Of a DNA stretch of 35,103 nt, positions 16,469 through 25,417 are shown piece after piece. A program made the position numbers and the translations under genes. The notes beneath the pieces are model-generated. The model was not told the origin of the DNA. It made no database searches and saw only the letters and a program-made list of their open reading frames with translations. Location of the stretch: assembly GCA_016932015.1 (NCBI GenBank), contig JAFGDQ010000049.1:1-35103 (forward strand), read 5' to 3'. The DNA is from Spirochaetota bacterium (GTDB taxonomy: Bacteria > Spirochaetota > UBA4802 > JAFGDQ01). Positions within the stretch are counted from its first letter, which is position 1, and each line of letters opens with the position of its first letter.

Positions 16469-19004
16469 ATATACCGGAATAGTCCTGACAGGATTTCTGC
16501 TGTTCTTTGTGTACAGCAGCCGCCTGCCGGCACAGTCATTCGGGAAGAAAGTTCTGGCAATTTATAAGTCGACGGACGGTTATTCGGAAAAGAACAATCC
16601 GGTTAAGTGGTTTTTTGAAGCAGAGATAAAAAAATACGGCCTTGAAATTGTGTATCATGATTTTGATGAAGGAATCCCGGATTCAGGCAGTCCTGGTGAT
16701 ATAAGGGCAATACTCACATGGTATAACAGCGGTGTTGTCAGGAATAAAGACACCGGAATTAAATACATAGGTTTTCTGAACAAAGCAATTGATTCCGGTG
16801 TAAAACTTATTTTTGTGAATTCGTTCGGCGCGTACGGATATAATGAAGACGGGCAGCAGAAATGGGACCTTATTAATTATATCAATCCGCTGTTTATAAA
16901 GATGGGATTTAATTTTAAAGGTTTCTGGACCAATGATCCTAAAAAATTGAAAATAGTTTATGCCGATAAATCTGTGACTGAAAACAAGGCAAAACAGGAT
17001 GTCAGCCAGTCAAAACACTATCAGCAGATAATTCCTTTGCGCGATGATGTTAAAACATATCTGACAGTTAAACGCCTTGATTATGTAAATGGCATTGGTG
17101 ACGGAAAATCCTCGGTAATCTTTACTTCAAACAGCGGCGGTTTTGCGATGGAACAGTACGTTCTCAGAGGCAACAGCTTAATGCTTAATCCTGTACTGTT
17201 TCTGAGGAATTCCCTGTTTAATGATGACAACAGACAGAATATTGCTGTTGTTGCGGGCGACATGAAAGAGAAAGCGGCTGCTGTAAGAAATATCGGCTAT
17301 GCATGCAGATATGCCAAAGTTGAAGTATCTTTTCTGGAGCCTGCCGAATTGCGGAGAATGGTATCACAGGATCTGTATCAATATGAAATTGTACTTCTTG
17401 CGCTTGAAGACACAAAAGAAATTCCTTCTTCTATATTCAAAGATTATGCAAACAGCGGCGGAAACATAGTTTTTCTGAGATACGCGAATCTTGATAAGGA
17501 TTTCAGTGAACTGCTTGGAGTAAAGGAATACAGTAATGCCATTGATTATTTTAAGGAAGGTTTCAGTATAGATCCCTCTTTTTTCATGAATCGTATTTCT
17601 ATTAGCGGCAGCAATATGGATCTGAATGTCCGGAAAGCGATACTATCAAAAGGCAGGGTGCTTGCGGAAATAAATAATCCCGGCGAACGGAAACAGTACC
17701 CGGTACTATGGGAAACTTCATATGGGAAAGGACATGTTCTTTACTGGAACACCAATATGTTGCTGGAAGGTAAGAGATTCAGAGGTACCATAATTCAAAG
17801 CATGCATTATGTTTGCGGCAGTTTTATCTCCGGACTTGCCAATATTGGCATGATGATGATTGACGACTTCCCGGCGCCTTTGTGGAATCTCAATTACAAG
17901 GATTACAGAATTAAGTATTATAACGGCCTGCTGGAAAATGAAACAGATACTGCCAATAAAAAGAGGCTGGAGACAATAATAAAAAATCTGAGAGGTTATA
18001 ATGATATTTCCGACACAAATTTTATAAAGAATGTATGGGTTAAAGACATCCTTTCACTTCAGAAAAAATACGGATTACATTACTCCAGTTATTTAATATT
18101 CAATTACAGCAAGGATACCGGACTTAAGGGAAATGACGGCGAATTTGCAGTCAGGGATTTTTATCTGGCCGGTGATTCTCTTCCTATTTTTATGGGCCGC
18201 GTGGCAATTGACAACGGCTGGGAAGTCGGACTTCATGGTTATAATCATCAGTCAATGACACTTACAAGGCCTGAAAAATATGCGTCTGAGCCCTGGCCGG
18301 ACAAAGACGCAATGATAAAAGCGTTAACAGCAGCTCATAACGAATGGGATGCATTATATTCATCTTATATGCAGCCTTTTTCCTATGTCGCTCCCCATAA
18401 TATTATTGATGATGCGGGGAAATCGGCGCTGGGTGAAGTTTTTAAGACAATAAGAGTTATATGTACTGTTTATGTGGGCAATGAAGGAGAGAGCGAACAG
18501 GAATTTGAATGGACGAAAGACGGCAGATTTTTCCAGATTCCCAGGCTGTCGTCGGGCTACTATATGGACGCAGGGGACAGGTTTATAATCTATGACGGGC
18601 TTCATAACCTGGGGGTCATAAGCCACTTTATACATCCTGATGATGTCTTTGATGAAAACCGCTCATCCGGATTTTCAGGCTGGGCATGGATGAAAAAGGA
18701 ATTTGAAAAAGAACTGAGTTACGTGAAAAAGAATTTTCCGTGGCTGAGATGGATGTCTGTTAAAGACGCTTTCGGAGAATTTCAGTTTTATAACAGCACA
18801 AATATAAGAGTAAAAAGAACAGGTAAAACAATACTAGTTGAATCAAATGACGGTTCTTCAAAGTACCTTTTTTTCAGGTTAAGACTTCGAAAAGGGCAGA
18901 GTATAAAAAAGCTGCATAACTGCAGTCAGGTATATGCAGACAGGAAAAGCGGAGATATCATCTTGAAAACAAATGAGCATATGTCCGTAATTGAACTGCG
19001 TTAA
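16449..19004 (+). CDS. Secreted DUF2194 polysaccharide deacetylase-like protein (PelA C-terminal role)
   Basis: An 851-residue exported protein. The ATG at 16449, not that at 16383, gives a proper signal peptide (MRSKFIKYTGIVLTGFLLF, ending near LPAQS). The N-terminal third is a Rossmann-like or glutamine-amidotransferase-like fold (KKVLAIYKSTDGYS). A NodB-type region follows with the metal-site pattern: DD at 472-473 (MMMIDDFP), H596-x3-H600 (GLHGYNHQ) and an APHN segment. The C-terminus is a beta-rich domain. The layout matches DUF2194 proteins and the deacetylase half of Pseudomonas PelA, which partly deacetylates Pel in the periplasm. The glycoside hydrolase half of PelA is absent from this gene. 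The start overlaps the scaffold gene, so the two are translationally coupled. Activity is inferred from the visible metal residues. Confidence 0.75.
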   Translation: MRSKFIKYTGIVLTGFLLFFVYSSRLPAQSFGKKVLAIYKSTDGYSEKNNPVKWFFEAEIKKYGLEIVYHDFDEGIPDSGSPGDIRAILTWYNSGVVRNKDTGIKYIGFLNKAIDSGVKLIFVNSFGAYGYNEDGQQKWDLINYINPLFIKMGFNFKGFWTNDPKKLKIVYADKSVTENKAKQDVSQSKHYQQIIPLRDDVKTYLTVKRLDYVNGIGDGKSSVIFTSNSGGFAMEQYVLRGNSLMLNPVLFLRNSLFNDDNRQNIAVVAGDMKEKAAAVRNIGYACRYAKVEVSFLEPAELRRMVSQDLYQYEIVLLALEDTKEIPSSIFKDYANSGGNIVFLRYANLDKDFSELLGVKEYSNAIDYFKEGFSIDPSFFMNRISISGSNMDLNVRKAILSKGRVLAEINNPGERKQYPVLWETSYGKGHVLYWNTNMLLEGKRFRGTIIQSMHYVCGSFISGLANIGMMMIDDFPAPLWNLNYKDYRIKYYNGLLENETDTANKKRLETIIKNLRGYNDISDTNFIKNVWVKDILSLQKKYGLHYSSYLIFNYSKDTGLKGNDGEFAVRDFYLAGDSLPIFMGRVAIDNGWEVGLHGYNHQSMTLTRPEKYASEPWPDKDAMIKALTAAHNEWDALYSSYMQPFSYVAPHNIIDDAGKSALGEVFKTIRVICTVYVGNEGESEQEFEWTKDGRFFQIPRLSSGYYMDAGDRFIIYDGLHNLGVISHFIHPDDVFDENRSSGFSGWAWMKKEFEKELSYVKKNFPWLRWMSVKDAFGEFQFYNSTNIRVKRTGKTILVESNDGSSKYLFFRLRLRKGQSIKKLHNCSQVYADRKSGDIILKTNEHMSVIELR

Positions 19005-19061
19005 TTTGTTTTTAATGACGCTTTATTTTTTTTCATATTACCTTCTTTTTTTTAAAATTCT

Positions 19062-19090
19062 TTGACAAATGCAGGCGTGCTTTATATCAT
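19062..19090 (+). promoter_or_regulatory. Near-consensus sigma-70-type promoter
   Basis: The -35 TTGACA (19062-19067) is perfect and the -10 TATCAT (19085-19090) has one mismatch, with an exact 17-bp spacer. Transcription would start near 19097, giving a leader of about 190 nt before the URO-D-like gene. Confidence 0.7.
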
Positions 19091-19096
19091 TTCCCA

Positions 19097-19290
19097 GGCC
19101 GTGCTGCAGCTGAATTTACGGCATAAATTCGGCCGCAGCTGTTATATGAAAATATTTCTTTAATCGTAACTATTCAGTTGTTATCTTTATTATTCGTGAA
19201 AACCGCTTCTTGCGAAGCGGTAGCTGAATAGTAACCTTTAATCTGCAAAAATAATATTTCCTTATATTATCAATCAGGGGGTACGAAGAG
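19097..19290 (+). promoter_or_regulatory. Structured leader upstream of the URO-D-like gene
   Basis: Two strong stem-loops fill this leader. The first pairs 19103-19118 with 19124-19139 (16 positions, one mismatch and one wobble, loop CGGCA). The second has outer arms GTAACTATTCAG (19166-19177) and CTGAATAGTAAC (19224-19235), differing at one pair. They enclose a perfect 7-bp hairpin, CCGCTTC-TTGC-GAAGCGG (19203-19220). No T-run follows either, so they are not simple terminators. I do not see a B12 box or another riboswitch signature that I know. The second arm contains the motif repeated elsewhere in the window. Confidence 0.5.
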
Positions 19291-20565
19291 TTGGGGAATT
19301 CTTCAAATAATGATATTAATAAAACAACTGAACAGCTGTATGCGGAAAGGGAAAAACGCATTATGGATACTTTCAGGCTGAAACAGCCTGACCGGATTCC
19401 CATTATACTGGGATTCGGTTATTTTATGTCTAAAGTAGGAGGCATTACCAATCAGGATTTATACGAAAGACCTGAAAAGATGCTGAAAATACTTGAGAAG
19501 CTATTACTTCAATTCCAGCCGGATTCCTATCTGGGATTATTCGGAAGTCCTGAGCCGAGTAAAATACTTGGTGACCGTATGACAAAATGGCCCGGATACG
19601 GGCTTGGATCTGACGGTACTTTTCAGTTTAATGAAAGTGAATTTATGAAAGCCGAAGATTATGACGGGTTTCTGGAAGATATGTCCGATTTTGCTGTGAG
19701 GACATACCTGCCGCGTGCATTCGGATCTCTTGAAGGATTTTCATCTTTACCCCCTCTTGCCATGTCCCTTTTCGGATATTATAATCTGACCAATCTGCTA
19801 TCCCTGAATTCTCCATCTGTAATTGAAGCACTTGAGGCTGTAAGTAAAGCGACACAGGCTGTTCTTACATCGGCCCGGCAGACTGAGAAAATGATTAAAA
19901 AAATAGCTGCAATCGGCTTTCCTCCCCCTGAATTCGCTATGGGGCTTGTGCTTGGAGCTCCGTTTGATTTTATGTCCGACACCATGAGAGGGATGAGAGG
20001 GATTTTTCTTGATGTAATGCGCAATCCCGAAAAGCTGCTTGCCGCGGAACAGAAAGTTCTGCACCTGCAGATTAAATATGCGGTTTCAACAGCAAAAATC
20101 ACTGGTAATTCCTATGCTCACATTCCCCTGCATCTGGGTTCCGACGGATTTATGTCTTTGAAGGAATTTGAAAAATTTTACTGGCCTCAGTTTAAGGATA
20201 TGATTCTGCAGCTTATTGATGCGGGCATAACCCCTTCGGTTTTTTACGAGGGTGTCTGGGATCAGCGTATAGAATACCTTGCAGAGCTTCCAAAGGGTAA
20301 AACCATAGGCATGTTCCAGGACAGCGATATTTTCAGGGTTAAAGATGTTCTGGGAGACATTATGTGCATACAGGGCGGAATGCCTGTGTCCATGCTTGCA
20401 GGCGGAAGTGTTGAACAGGTGCGAGAGCATACTCACAGGCTTTGTGAATATGTTGGCAAAGGCGGAGGATATTTGATGACAACAAGTGTGCCGGAGCTTC
20501 AGAACTGTAAAACGGAGCTTATTCAGGCATGGGTTGATGCCTGCAGAGACTACGGGCAATATTAA
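19291..20565 (+). CDS. Uroporphyrinogen decarboxylase-family protein (methyltransferase-like)
   Basis: A 424-residue TIM-barrel protein of the URO-D superfamily. ERIM-like start and KQPDRIPI at about 20-36, a central HIPLHLGSDGFMSLKEFEKFYWPQFKD, and C-terminal IMCIQGGMPVSMLAGGSVEQVREH are typical of the superfamily's MtaA/corrinoid-methyltransferase-like branch. It is not HemE: it is longer and lacks the N-terminal MRQAGR motif. Substrate and partner are unknown, and no corrinoid protein gene lies nearby in the window. A TTG at 19291 is preferred as start, because GGGGG lies 10 nt upstream and the reading then includes the conserved YAEREKRI segment. The ATG at 19363 has no ribosome binding site. 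It is driven by its own promoter and is convergent with the hydrolase gene. Confidence 0.75.
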   Translation: MGNSSNNDINKTTEQLYAEREKRIMDTFRLKQPDRIPIILGFGYFMSKVGGITNQDLYERPEKMLKILEKLLLQFQPDSYLGLFGSPEPSKILGDRMTKWPGYGLGSDGTFQFNESEFMKAEDYDGFLEDMSDFAVRTYLPRAFGSLEGFSSLPPLAMSLFGYYNLTNLLSLNSPSVIEALEAVSKATQAVLTSARQTEKMIKKIAAIGFPPPEFAMGLVLGAPFDFMSDTMRGMRGIFLDVMRNPEKLLAAEQKVLHLQIKYAVSTAKITGNSYAHIPLHLGSDGFMSLKEFEKFYWPQFKDMILQLIDAGITPSVFYEGVWDQRIEYLAELPKGKTIGMFQDSDIFRVKDVLGDIMCIQGGMPVSMLAGGSVEQVREHTHRLCEYVGKGGGYLMTTSVPELQNCKTELIQAWVDACRDYGQY

Positions 20566-20609
20566 TAGCGTAAAAGAAGTTCTGCGATAAACACTTTCTT
20601 TGGTATGCG
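20566..20609. terminator. Short convergent spacer, possible weak terminator
   Basis: The 44 bp between two convergent stops contain an imperfect inverted repeat. AAAGAAG on the left faces CTTTCTTT on the right, flanked by GCG and CGC near 20569 and 20608. It might serve both strands, but pairing is poor. Confidence 0.25.
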
Positions 20610-21614
20610 CTAGTACTTGTCAATATTCTCAAAATAATACGCAGCATCAATGATATCCATATAAACACCGTCAAATCCTGTGTTTATTATTTTTTTCAGA
20701 TAGCTTTTTTCGAATCCGGTACCGTCTGATTTTCCGCACATAATTTCTTTCCATTCCTCATGCCAGTATTTAACTTTGTAATTTCCTTCCCATTCCGGAT
20801 TTTCTCTTTCAAGAAATGAAGGCGGATATTTCCCCCAGTCTCTGTGCCAGTAATATCTGTATGTTTCAGCTTCACCTATTGACATATAGGCTATTACTAA
20901 CCTTTTTCTGCCGGACGGTTTTTTCTGTATCGCGCTTACTTCTTCACGTGTAAGAATTTTTTCCCAAAAAAAAGCATCCACTACTATTAAGTCGTACTCT
21001 GTTTTTTTTAAAGCGTCAATATAGCTTTTCCGCGATTTAAAAGCTGAGGTATTCAGTAAGAATAGAAAATTATCTGCTTCAGATAATGTGTTAATATCAT
21101 TATTGTTCATGTTGAAATTCCATGAGGGAATTCTGGTCAGATCCCTGTTTGCCTGAAAGGAAATAAATCCTTTATCTTTGCATAACCTGAATGAGTTTAA
21201 TGCCTGTGTTTTGTTTGTAATATAATCTATAACCAGAATTTTTTTATTTTGCTGCTTATAGAGCTGAAGATAGTTCAGGAAATAGTCAGAAGTTCTTTTT
21301 GTATTCTTTATACCGTCACCCCCATGCCCGTAGAACAGTTCTTCGCACCCGGTACCGTCAATGGAATCCAGATAGGGGCGGGTAATTCTGCCTTCGGGAG
21401 ATCCGTCTGCTGTAATAATATCCAGAGCGTTCTGAGGTACAATATAAAAAGACTGTTTATTCTGTTTTGCCCTACTGCTTATCAGCATTACAAGGTCGCG
21501 CATTTCCTGCCGGTAATTAATGCCGGTTTTCCCAAAGGTATAATCAATGTTTATCAATAAAGCAGTAGATATGATAATTAAAGTTGTAATTATTTTATTT
21601 GTTTCTTTTTGCAT
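20610..21614 (-). CDS. Secreted TM1410/GH114-type hydrolase with permuted motif order (PelA-N role)
   Basis: A 334-residue exported protein (signal near MQKETNKIITTLIIISTALL). It carries the signature segments of the TM1410/GH114 family of alpha-1,4-polygalactosaminidase-like enzymes: YDLIVVDAFFW, AYMSIGEAETYRYYWHRDW, ENPEWEGNYKVKYW and GFDGVYMDIIDAAYYF. The first half carries the segments that normally close this family: YRQEMRDLVMLI, FYIVPQNALDI, YLDSIDGTGCEELFYG and KKILVIDYITN. The protein thus starts where the usual one is mid-way and ends right after GFDGVYMD, as a circular permutant would. The hydrolase half of PelA (GH166) is related in fold and cuts GalNAc-rich Pel, so this is a candidate for the PelA-N function. 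It is monocistronic and convergent to the URO-D-like gene. Confidence 0.75.
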   Translation of the reverse strand: MQKETNKIITTLIIISTALLINIDYTFGKTGINYRQEMRDLVMLISSRAKQNKQSFYIVPQNALDIITADGSPEGRITRPYLDSIDGTGCEELFYGHGGDGIKNTKRTSDYFLNYLQLYKQQNKKILVIDYITNKTQALNSFRLCKDKGFISFQANRDLTRIPSWNFNMNNNDINTLSEADNFLFLLNTSAFKSRKSYIDALKKTEYDLIVVDAFFWEKILTREEVSAIQKKPSGRKRLVIAYMSIGEAETYRYYWHRDWGKYPPSFLERENPEWEGNYKVKYWHEEWKEIMCGKSDGTGFEKSYLKKIINTGFDGVYMDIIDAAYYFENIDKY

Positions 21615-21932
21615 TGGTTTATATAATAAATTAATAATAGAATATTAATCTTTTAATTAAGATAATATCCATTTTATTCGATTTTTTCAATATAAAATTA
21701 TCTGAAAAAATATTGTAATTACTACAATAGCATATCTTTAATAAAAAGTCAGCAAAGAATTATATAGCAGATAAAATAATTATATAAGTAAAGATAAAAA
21801 TCCGGCGGGGGAATTATCTTTAATTCCGTAATTTTATTGACCCGGATAATAAAATCATGGCAGCTGATAAAAAATTACAGGAAGCCGACTATAGTAACAA
21901 TAAGAGAAAATTTTAAATCCGGAAGGGAATAT
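21615..21932. other. Divergent intergenic region and ptsP leader
   Basis: Very AT-rich, with no supported gene. A perfect 7-bp hairpin, GGAATTA-TCTT-TAATTCC (21810-21827), lies about 105 nt ahead of the ptsP start. A TTG at 21837 is in frame with ptsP but has no ribosome binding site. No clear promoter was found for the hydrolase gene on the minus strand. Confidence 0.4.
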
Positions 21933-24218
21933 ATGCATACAGATCATGTTAAAATGCTTTATGATATAAGTGAATTAAACAATCTTTTTACCGAAAGTAT
22001 CAGCATTGAATCATTCCTGCAGAAAATTGTGCAGATGGTCGCAGGTCATGTAAACGCGGATGTATGTTCAATATATCTGTACAATGAATCTGATAAGGAA
22101 CTTGTTTTAAAAGCCACAGTCGGCCTTAAAAGCGATTCAGTAAACAGAGTAAAATTAAAGCTCGGTGAAGGCCTTGTAGGGCTTTCGCTGCTGAACAGGA
22201 TTCCTGTTTGCGAAAAATGTGCGGAGGAAAATCCCAATTTTAAATTTTATCCCGGTATAAATGAAGAATTTTTTAAATCATTCCTTGCTGTACCTATAGT
22301 CAGGGGAAATATCAGAATAGGTGTAATGGTCGTTCAGAGATCAGAGGGAAAGGAGTTTGCCGAACAGGATATCCTTGCGCTTAGGGCTACTGCCTCACAA
22401 CTGGCTTCAATGATAGAGAACATTAAATATATAATGTCCCCCGGTCAGAAGGTTTACGAGAGTGAAGAGGAAACGAATCCTGAGGATCTGAAATTCATCA
22501 AGGGAAGGGCCGGTTCAGCAGGATACGCCTACAGCAATGTGGTGATAAGCAACAAGGACGAATCATCTGATTTTACACAATATTTAAATACTGAAGAGCA
22601 TTATACTATAAAGCAATTTGACGCAGCACTGAAAACAACTGAAATTCAGATGGAAAATCTTCAGGAAAAAGTTGAGGAAAAACTTGAGGACGCAGCCTCT
22701 CTTATTTTTTCGGCCCATCTTTTGATGCTTAAGGATACAAGTTTTACGGGAAGCATGAGAAAACTTATTGAAAAAGGTGAAGAGCCGTTAAAGGCGATTC
22801 TCAGGATATATTATGATTACAGGGATATTTTCAGGAACAGCCCGAGTCTTTTAATAAGGGAAAAGGTACAGGATGTTGAAGATATTACAAAGAGAATTAT
22901 CAATAATCTGATGCAGAAGGATGCTGATGTTGCCGGTTATTCCGGCCGAATAGCGGTTGTAAGAGATATACTGCCGTCCGAACTTCTTGCAATGTCAGCA
23001 GAAAATATTAAAGGTGCAATATTAGTCAGCGGCGGAGTTACGTCTCACGTTTCCATTCTTGCGAGATCTCTCGGAATTCCTCTGGTTATTGCGGACAAGC
23101 CTGAACTTCTTAAGCTTTCATCCGATACAAAAGTACTTATTGATGCGGATCTGGGAAATATTTACGTTAATCCTGCTGAGGACATTGTTGAATCTTTTGA
23201 AAGAAAAAAGAAGGACAAAGGTAAAATATACAGTCATGAGCTTTTAAGCAGTCCGTCGCGTACGAGCGACGGTAAAAGAATTTATGTAATGGCCAATCTT
23301 AATCTGCTGAGCGACCTGAAAAATATAAGGCAAATAAATAATGACGGTATCGGTTTGTACAGAACGGAATTTCCCTTTATCATAAGGAATAATTTCCCAA
23401 GTGAAGAGGAACAGTTTTTTATTTACGGAAAACTTGTCAGCGATATGGGAGACAAACCGGTTACATTCAGGACGCTTGATATTGGCGGAGATAAAATTCT
23501 CTCATATTACCGGATTGATAAAGAGGAAAATCCGTTTCTCGGAATGCGCTCGATCCGTTTTTCCCTGAGCCACAGGGAGATTTTCAAACAGCAGATCCGG
23601 GCCATACTGAGAGCCGGTTATGAATACAGAATTAAGCTCATGTTCCCGATGATTTCCTCAATCGATGAATTTCTGTTAGCAAAAGAGCTTGTACATGAAT
23701 GCATTGCTGAACTGGGAAAAGAGGGATTTGAGCATAACAGCAGTCCTGAAACAGGCATCATGGTGGAGATCCCTTCTATTGTGAATATTATTGAGGCTAT
23801 GGCGGAGGAAGCGGATTTTTTCAGCATAGGAACAAATGACCTTATACAGTATACTCTTGCTGTTGACCGTACCAATGAAAAAGTCGCGGACCTTTATATT
23901 CCGCATCATCCGGCAATTCTGAAATCGCTTAAAAGAATAACAGATGCAGGTATAAAATCGGGAATTGATGTTTCAATATGCGGAGACATGGCAAGCGATG
24001 TACGTTATATTCCTTTTCTTATAGGAATCGGTATATCTGTTCTGAGCGTGGATTCAGGGTATTTGCCAAAGGTAAAAAGTGTTATCTCAAAGCTGTCTTT
24101 TAAGGAAGCGGAGACCTTCGCAAATGAACTGCTGTCGAAAAACAGAATCAGTGAAATAGATGAAGTTATTAAATCGCACAATACCCGCTTATACGGCAGT
24201 GAATTATTTGCAGAATAA
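21933..24218 (+). CDS. ptsP: PtsP, GAF-domain phosphoenolpyruvate-protein phosphotransferase
   Basis: Enzyme I of the nitrogen-type PTS, 761 residues (E. coli PtsP is of similar length). It takes phosphate from PEP and passes it to HPr/NPr. A GAF domain occupies about residues 1-160, followed by the HPr-binding helical part, the phosphohistidine swivelling domain with GGVTSHVSILARS (phosphorylated H372), and the PEP-binding barrel. The barrel holds GLYRTEFPF, EIPSIV and FSIGTNDLIQY and the catalytic cysteine C683 in SICGDMASD. The ATG at 21933 is chosen because GGAAGGG lies 5 nt upstream; the longer reading from a TTG at 21837 lacks one and extends past the GAF domain. The IIA partner ptsN is in the same window at 29491. 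No HPr gene is present here. Confidence 0.93.
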   Translation: MHTDHVKMLYDISELNNLFTESISIESFLQKIVQMVAGHVNADVCSIYLYNESDKELVLKATVGLKSDSVNRVKLKLGEGLVGLSLLNRIPVCEKCAEENPNFKFYPGINEEFFKSFLAVPIVRGNIRIGVMVVQRSEGKEFAEQDILALRATASQLASMIENIKYIMSPGQKVYESEEETNPEDLKFIKGRAGSAGYAYSNVVISNKDESSDFTQYLNTEEHYTIKQFDAALKTTEIQMENLQEKVEEKLEDAASLIFSAHLLMLKDTSFTGSMRKLIEKGEEPLKAILRIYYDYRDIFRNSPSLLIREKVQDVEDITKRIINNLMQKDADVAGYSGRIAVVRDILPSELLAMSAENIKGAILVSGGVTSHVSILARSLGIPLVIADKPELLKLSSDTKVLIDADLGNIYVNPAEDIVESFERKKKDKGKIYSHELLSSPSRTSDGKRIYVMANLNLLSDLKNIRQINNDGIGLYRTEFPFIIRNNFPSEEEQFFIYGKLVSDMGDKPVTFRTLDIGGDKILSYYRIDKEENPFLGMRSIRFSLSHREIFKQQIRAILRAGYEYRIKLMFPMISSIDEFLLAKELVHECIAELGKEGFEHNSSPETGIMVEIPSIVNIIEAMAEEADFFSIGTNDLIQYTLAVDRTNEKVADLYIPHHPAILKSLKRITDAGIKSGIDVSICGDMASDVRYIPFLIGIGISVLSVDSGYLPKVKSVISKLSFKEAETFANELLSKNRISEIDEVIKSHNTRLYGSELFAE

Positions 24219-24248
24219 ACGGATATTTTATCAGAACTGATTGCTCTA

Positions 24249-25253
24249 TTATTTTTCAGAAATACCGTTGGTGTAGGTTACCGCAAGAACAATTGACTTC
24301 ATCTGAAGCCCGTTCAGGAATTTTTCATTATACCATCCGGTTTCAGATGTAATATATCCTCCTACGCTGGCTGAAAAAGAAAGATTATTTGTTGAGACAA
24401 GTGTGGCTGATAATCCGATCATGGATGCGTTTATGTATTCAGTCGCAAGCGATTCTGTGGATGATTCAGTATCCGTTATGCTTGTTGGCAAGGTCACGGA
24501 AGTAGTTACGTCAATATCCGCATCAGCTTCCGGCTTGTTGAAACTTTTCATATACAGATAATACGGTGTTATTTTCAGCTTGTTTAAAATTTTTGCTGAA
24601 GCCGCGAATCCTCCTGTTACGCCGTAAAGGATACCGCTTCCTGCTGTGCTGACGTGTATGGAAGTTTCAGTATAGGAAACAGTTTCGGAATATGATGAAT
24701 CAGTATTTATCTTATAATGCTGAATAAAAGGGCCGAAGAAGACAGGTATTGAAAGCCATTTGCCCGGAAGAAATTCAAAACCTGCGCCGGGTGAAAGAAA
24801 TAAAGATCTGTAGCCCATTTCCGCTTCAACAGCAGGTATCGGGTCTTTATACATTTTGCCGTATAAATTTCCTTTTATACTTTGCCCGGCAGCTATCCCG
24901 TAAAGGAGTAGTCTTTTATTCAGAGCATAGCCGCCTCCAAGAGCTGCTGACCAGCCTTTCAGGTCTTTGCCTTTCACTTCCGGATCATCATATGCCTTGT
25001 TTATACTGCAATAAGCCGGAACAATTGTCAGAAGGTATTCATTTTCGCGCCAGTGCGTCATTGGGACAAATGAGTCTTTTACAGTTGATGCTGAAATATT
25101 CATGAGGCCATCTACGATTCTGCCTGTTATTTCTTTTTCATAAGAATGCGGATCAATAGTCTGGCTGAATGCAGATGAGAAAGGAATTATTAAGAAGAAA
25201 ACGGAAAGTGAAAAAAAAATAAATACAGGAAAAAAAATTTGATATATTTTCAT
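24249..25253 (-). CDS. Predicted outer-membrane beta-barrel protein, unknown function
   Basis: A 334-residue exported protein not recognised as a named family. A long signal peptide (MKIYQIFFPVFIFFSLSVFF, ending near SSAFSQT) is followed by alternating beta-strands typical of outer-membrane barrels (WSAALGGGYALNKRLLLYGI, GILYGVTGGFAASAKILNKL, LSFSASVGGYITSE). The protein ends VTYTNGISEK instead of with the usual terminal aromatic residue. A Ser/Thr-rich stretch (about 180-205 and 245-275) would form surface loops. GGAG lies 9 nt before the start. It is convergent with ptsP (30 bp between stops) and follows the DAHP synthase gene on the same strand with 164 bp between. Confidence 0.65.
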   Translation of the reverse strand: MKIYQIFFPVFIFFSLSVFFLIIPFSSAFSQTIDPHSYEKEITGRIVDGLMNISASTVKDSFVPMTHWRENEYLLTIVPAYCSINKAYDDPEVKGKDLKGWSAALGGGYALNKRLLLYGIAAGQSIKGNLYGKMYKDPIPAVEAEMGYRSLFLSPGAGFEFLPGKWLSIPVFFGPFIQHYKINTDSSYSETVSYTETSIHVSTAGSGILYGVTGGFAASAKILNKLKITPYYLYMKSFNKPEADADIDVTTSVTLPTSITDTESSTESLATEYINASMIGLSATLVSTNNLSFSASVGGYITSETGWYNEKFLNGLQMKSIVLAVTYTNGISEK

Positions 25254-25417
25254 TGTTTACGGCTCCATTGTCGGAATTTTTATCTCTGAAATATATTCCG
25301 TTTAAGATATAAAATATGCTGCAGGGAACAGTTCTATTCAAAATTTAAATTATTTAATCATATTTAAATAGAACGCCCATTATAAAAATAATAATAATAA
25401 ATAAAACCGGATGGATA

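Noticed and set aside
19291..20565. HemE uroporphyrinogen decarboxylase of haem synthesis
   Set aside because: The protein is longer and lacks the N-terminal MRQAGR motif, and no other haem gene is near.
21837..21932. N-terminal extension of ptsP from the TTG at 21837
   Set aside because: No ribosome binding site precedes it, and GGAAGGG lies just before the ATG at 21933.
23618..23909. Two minus-strand open frames inside ptsP
   Set aside because: They lie opposite the conserved PEP-binding region and are shadows of its codon pattern.
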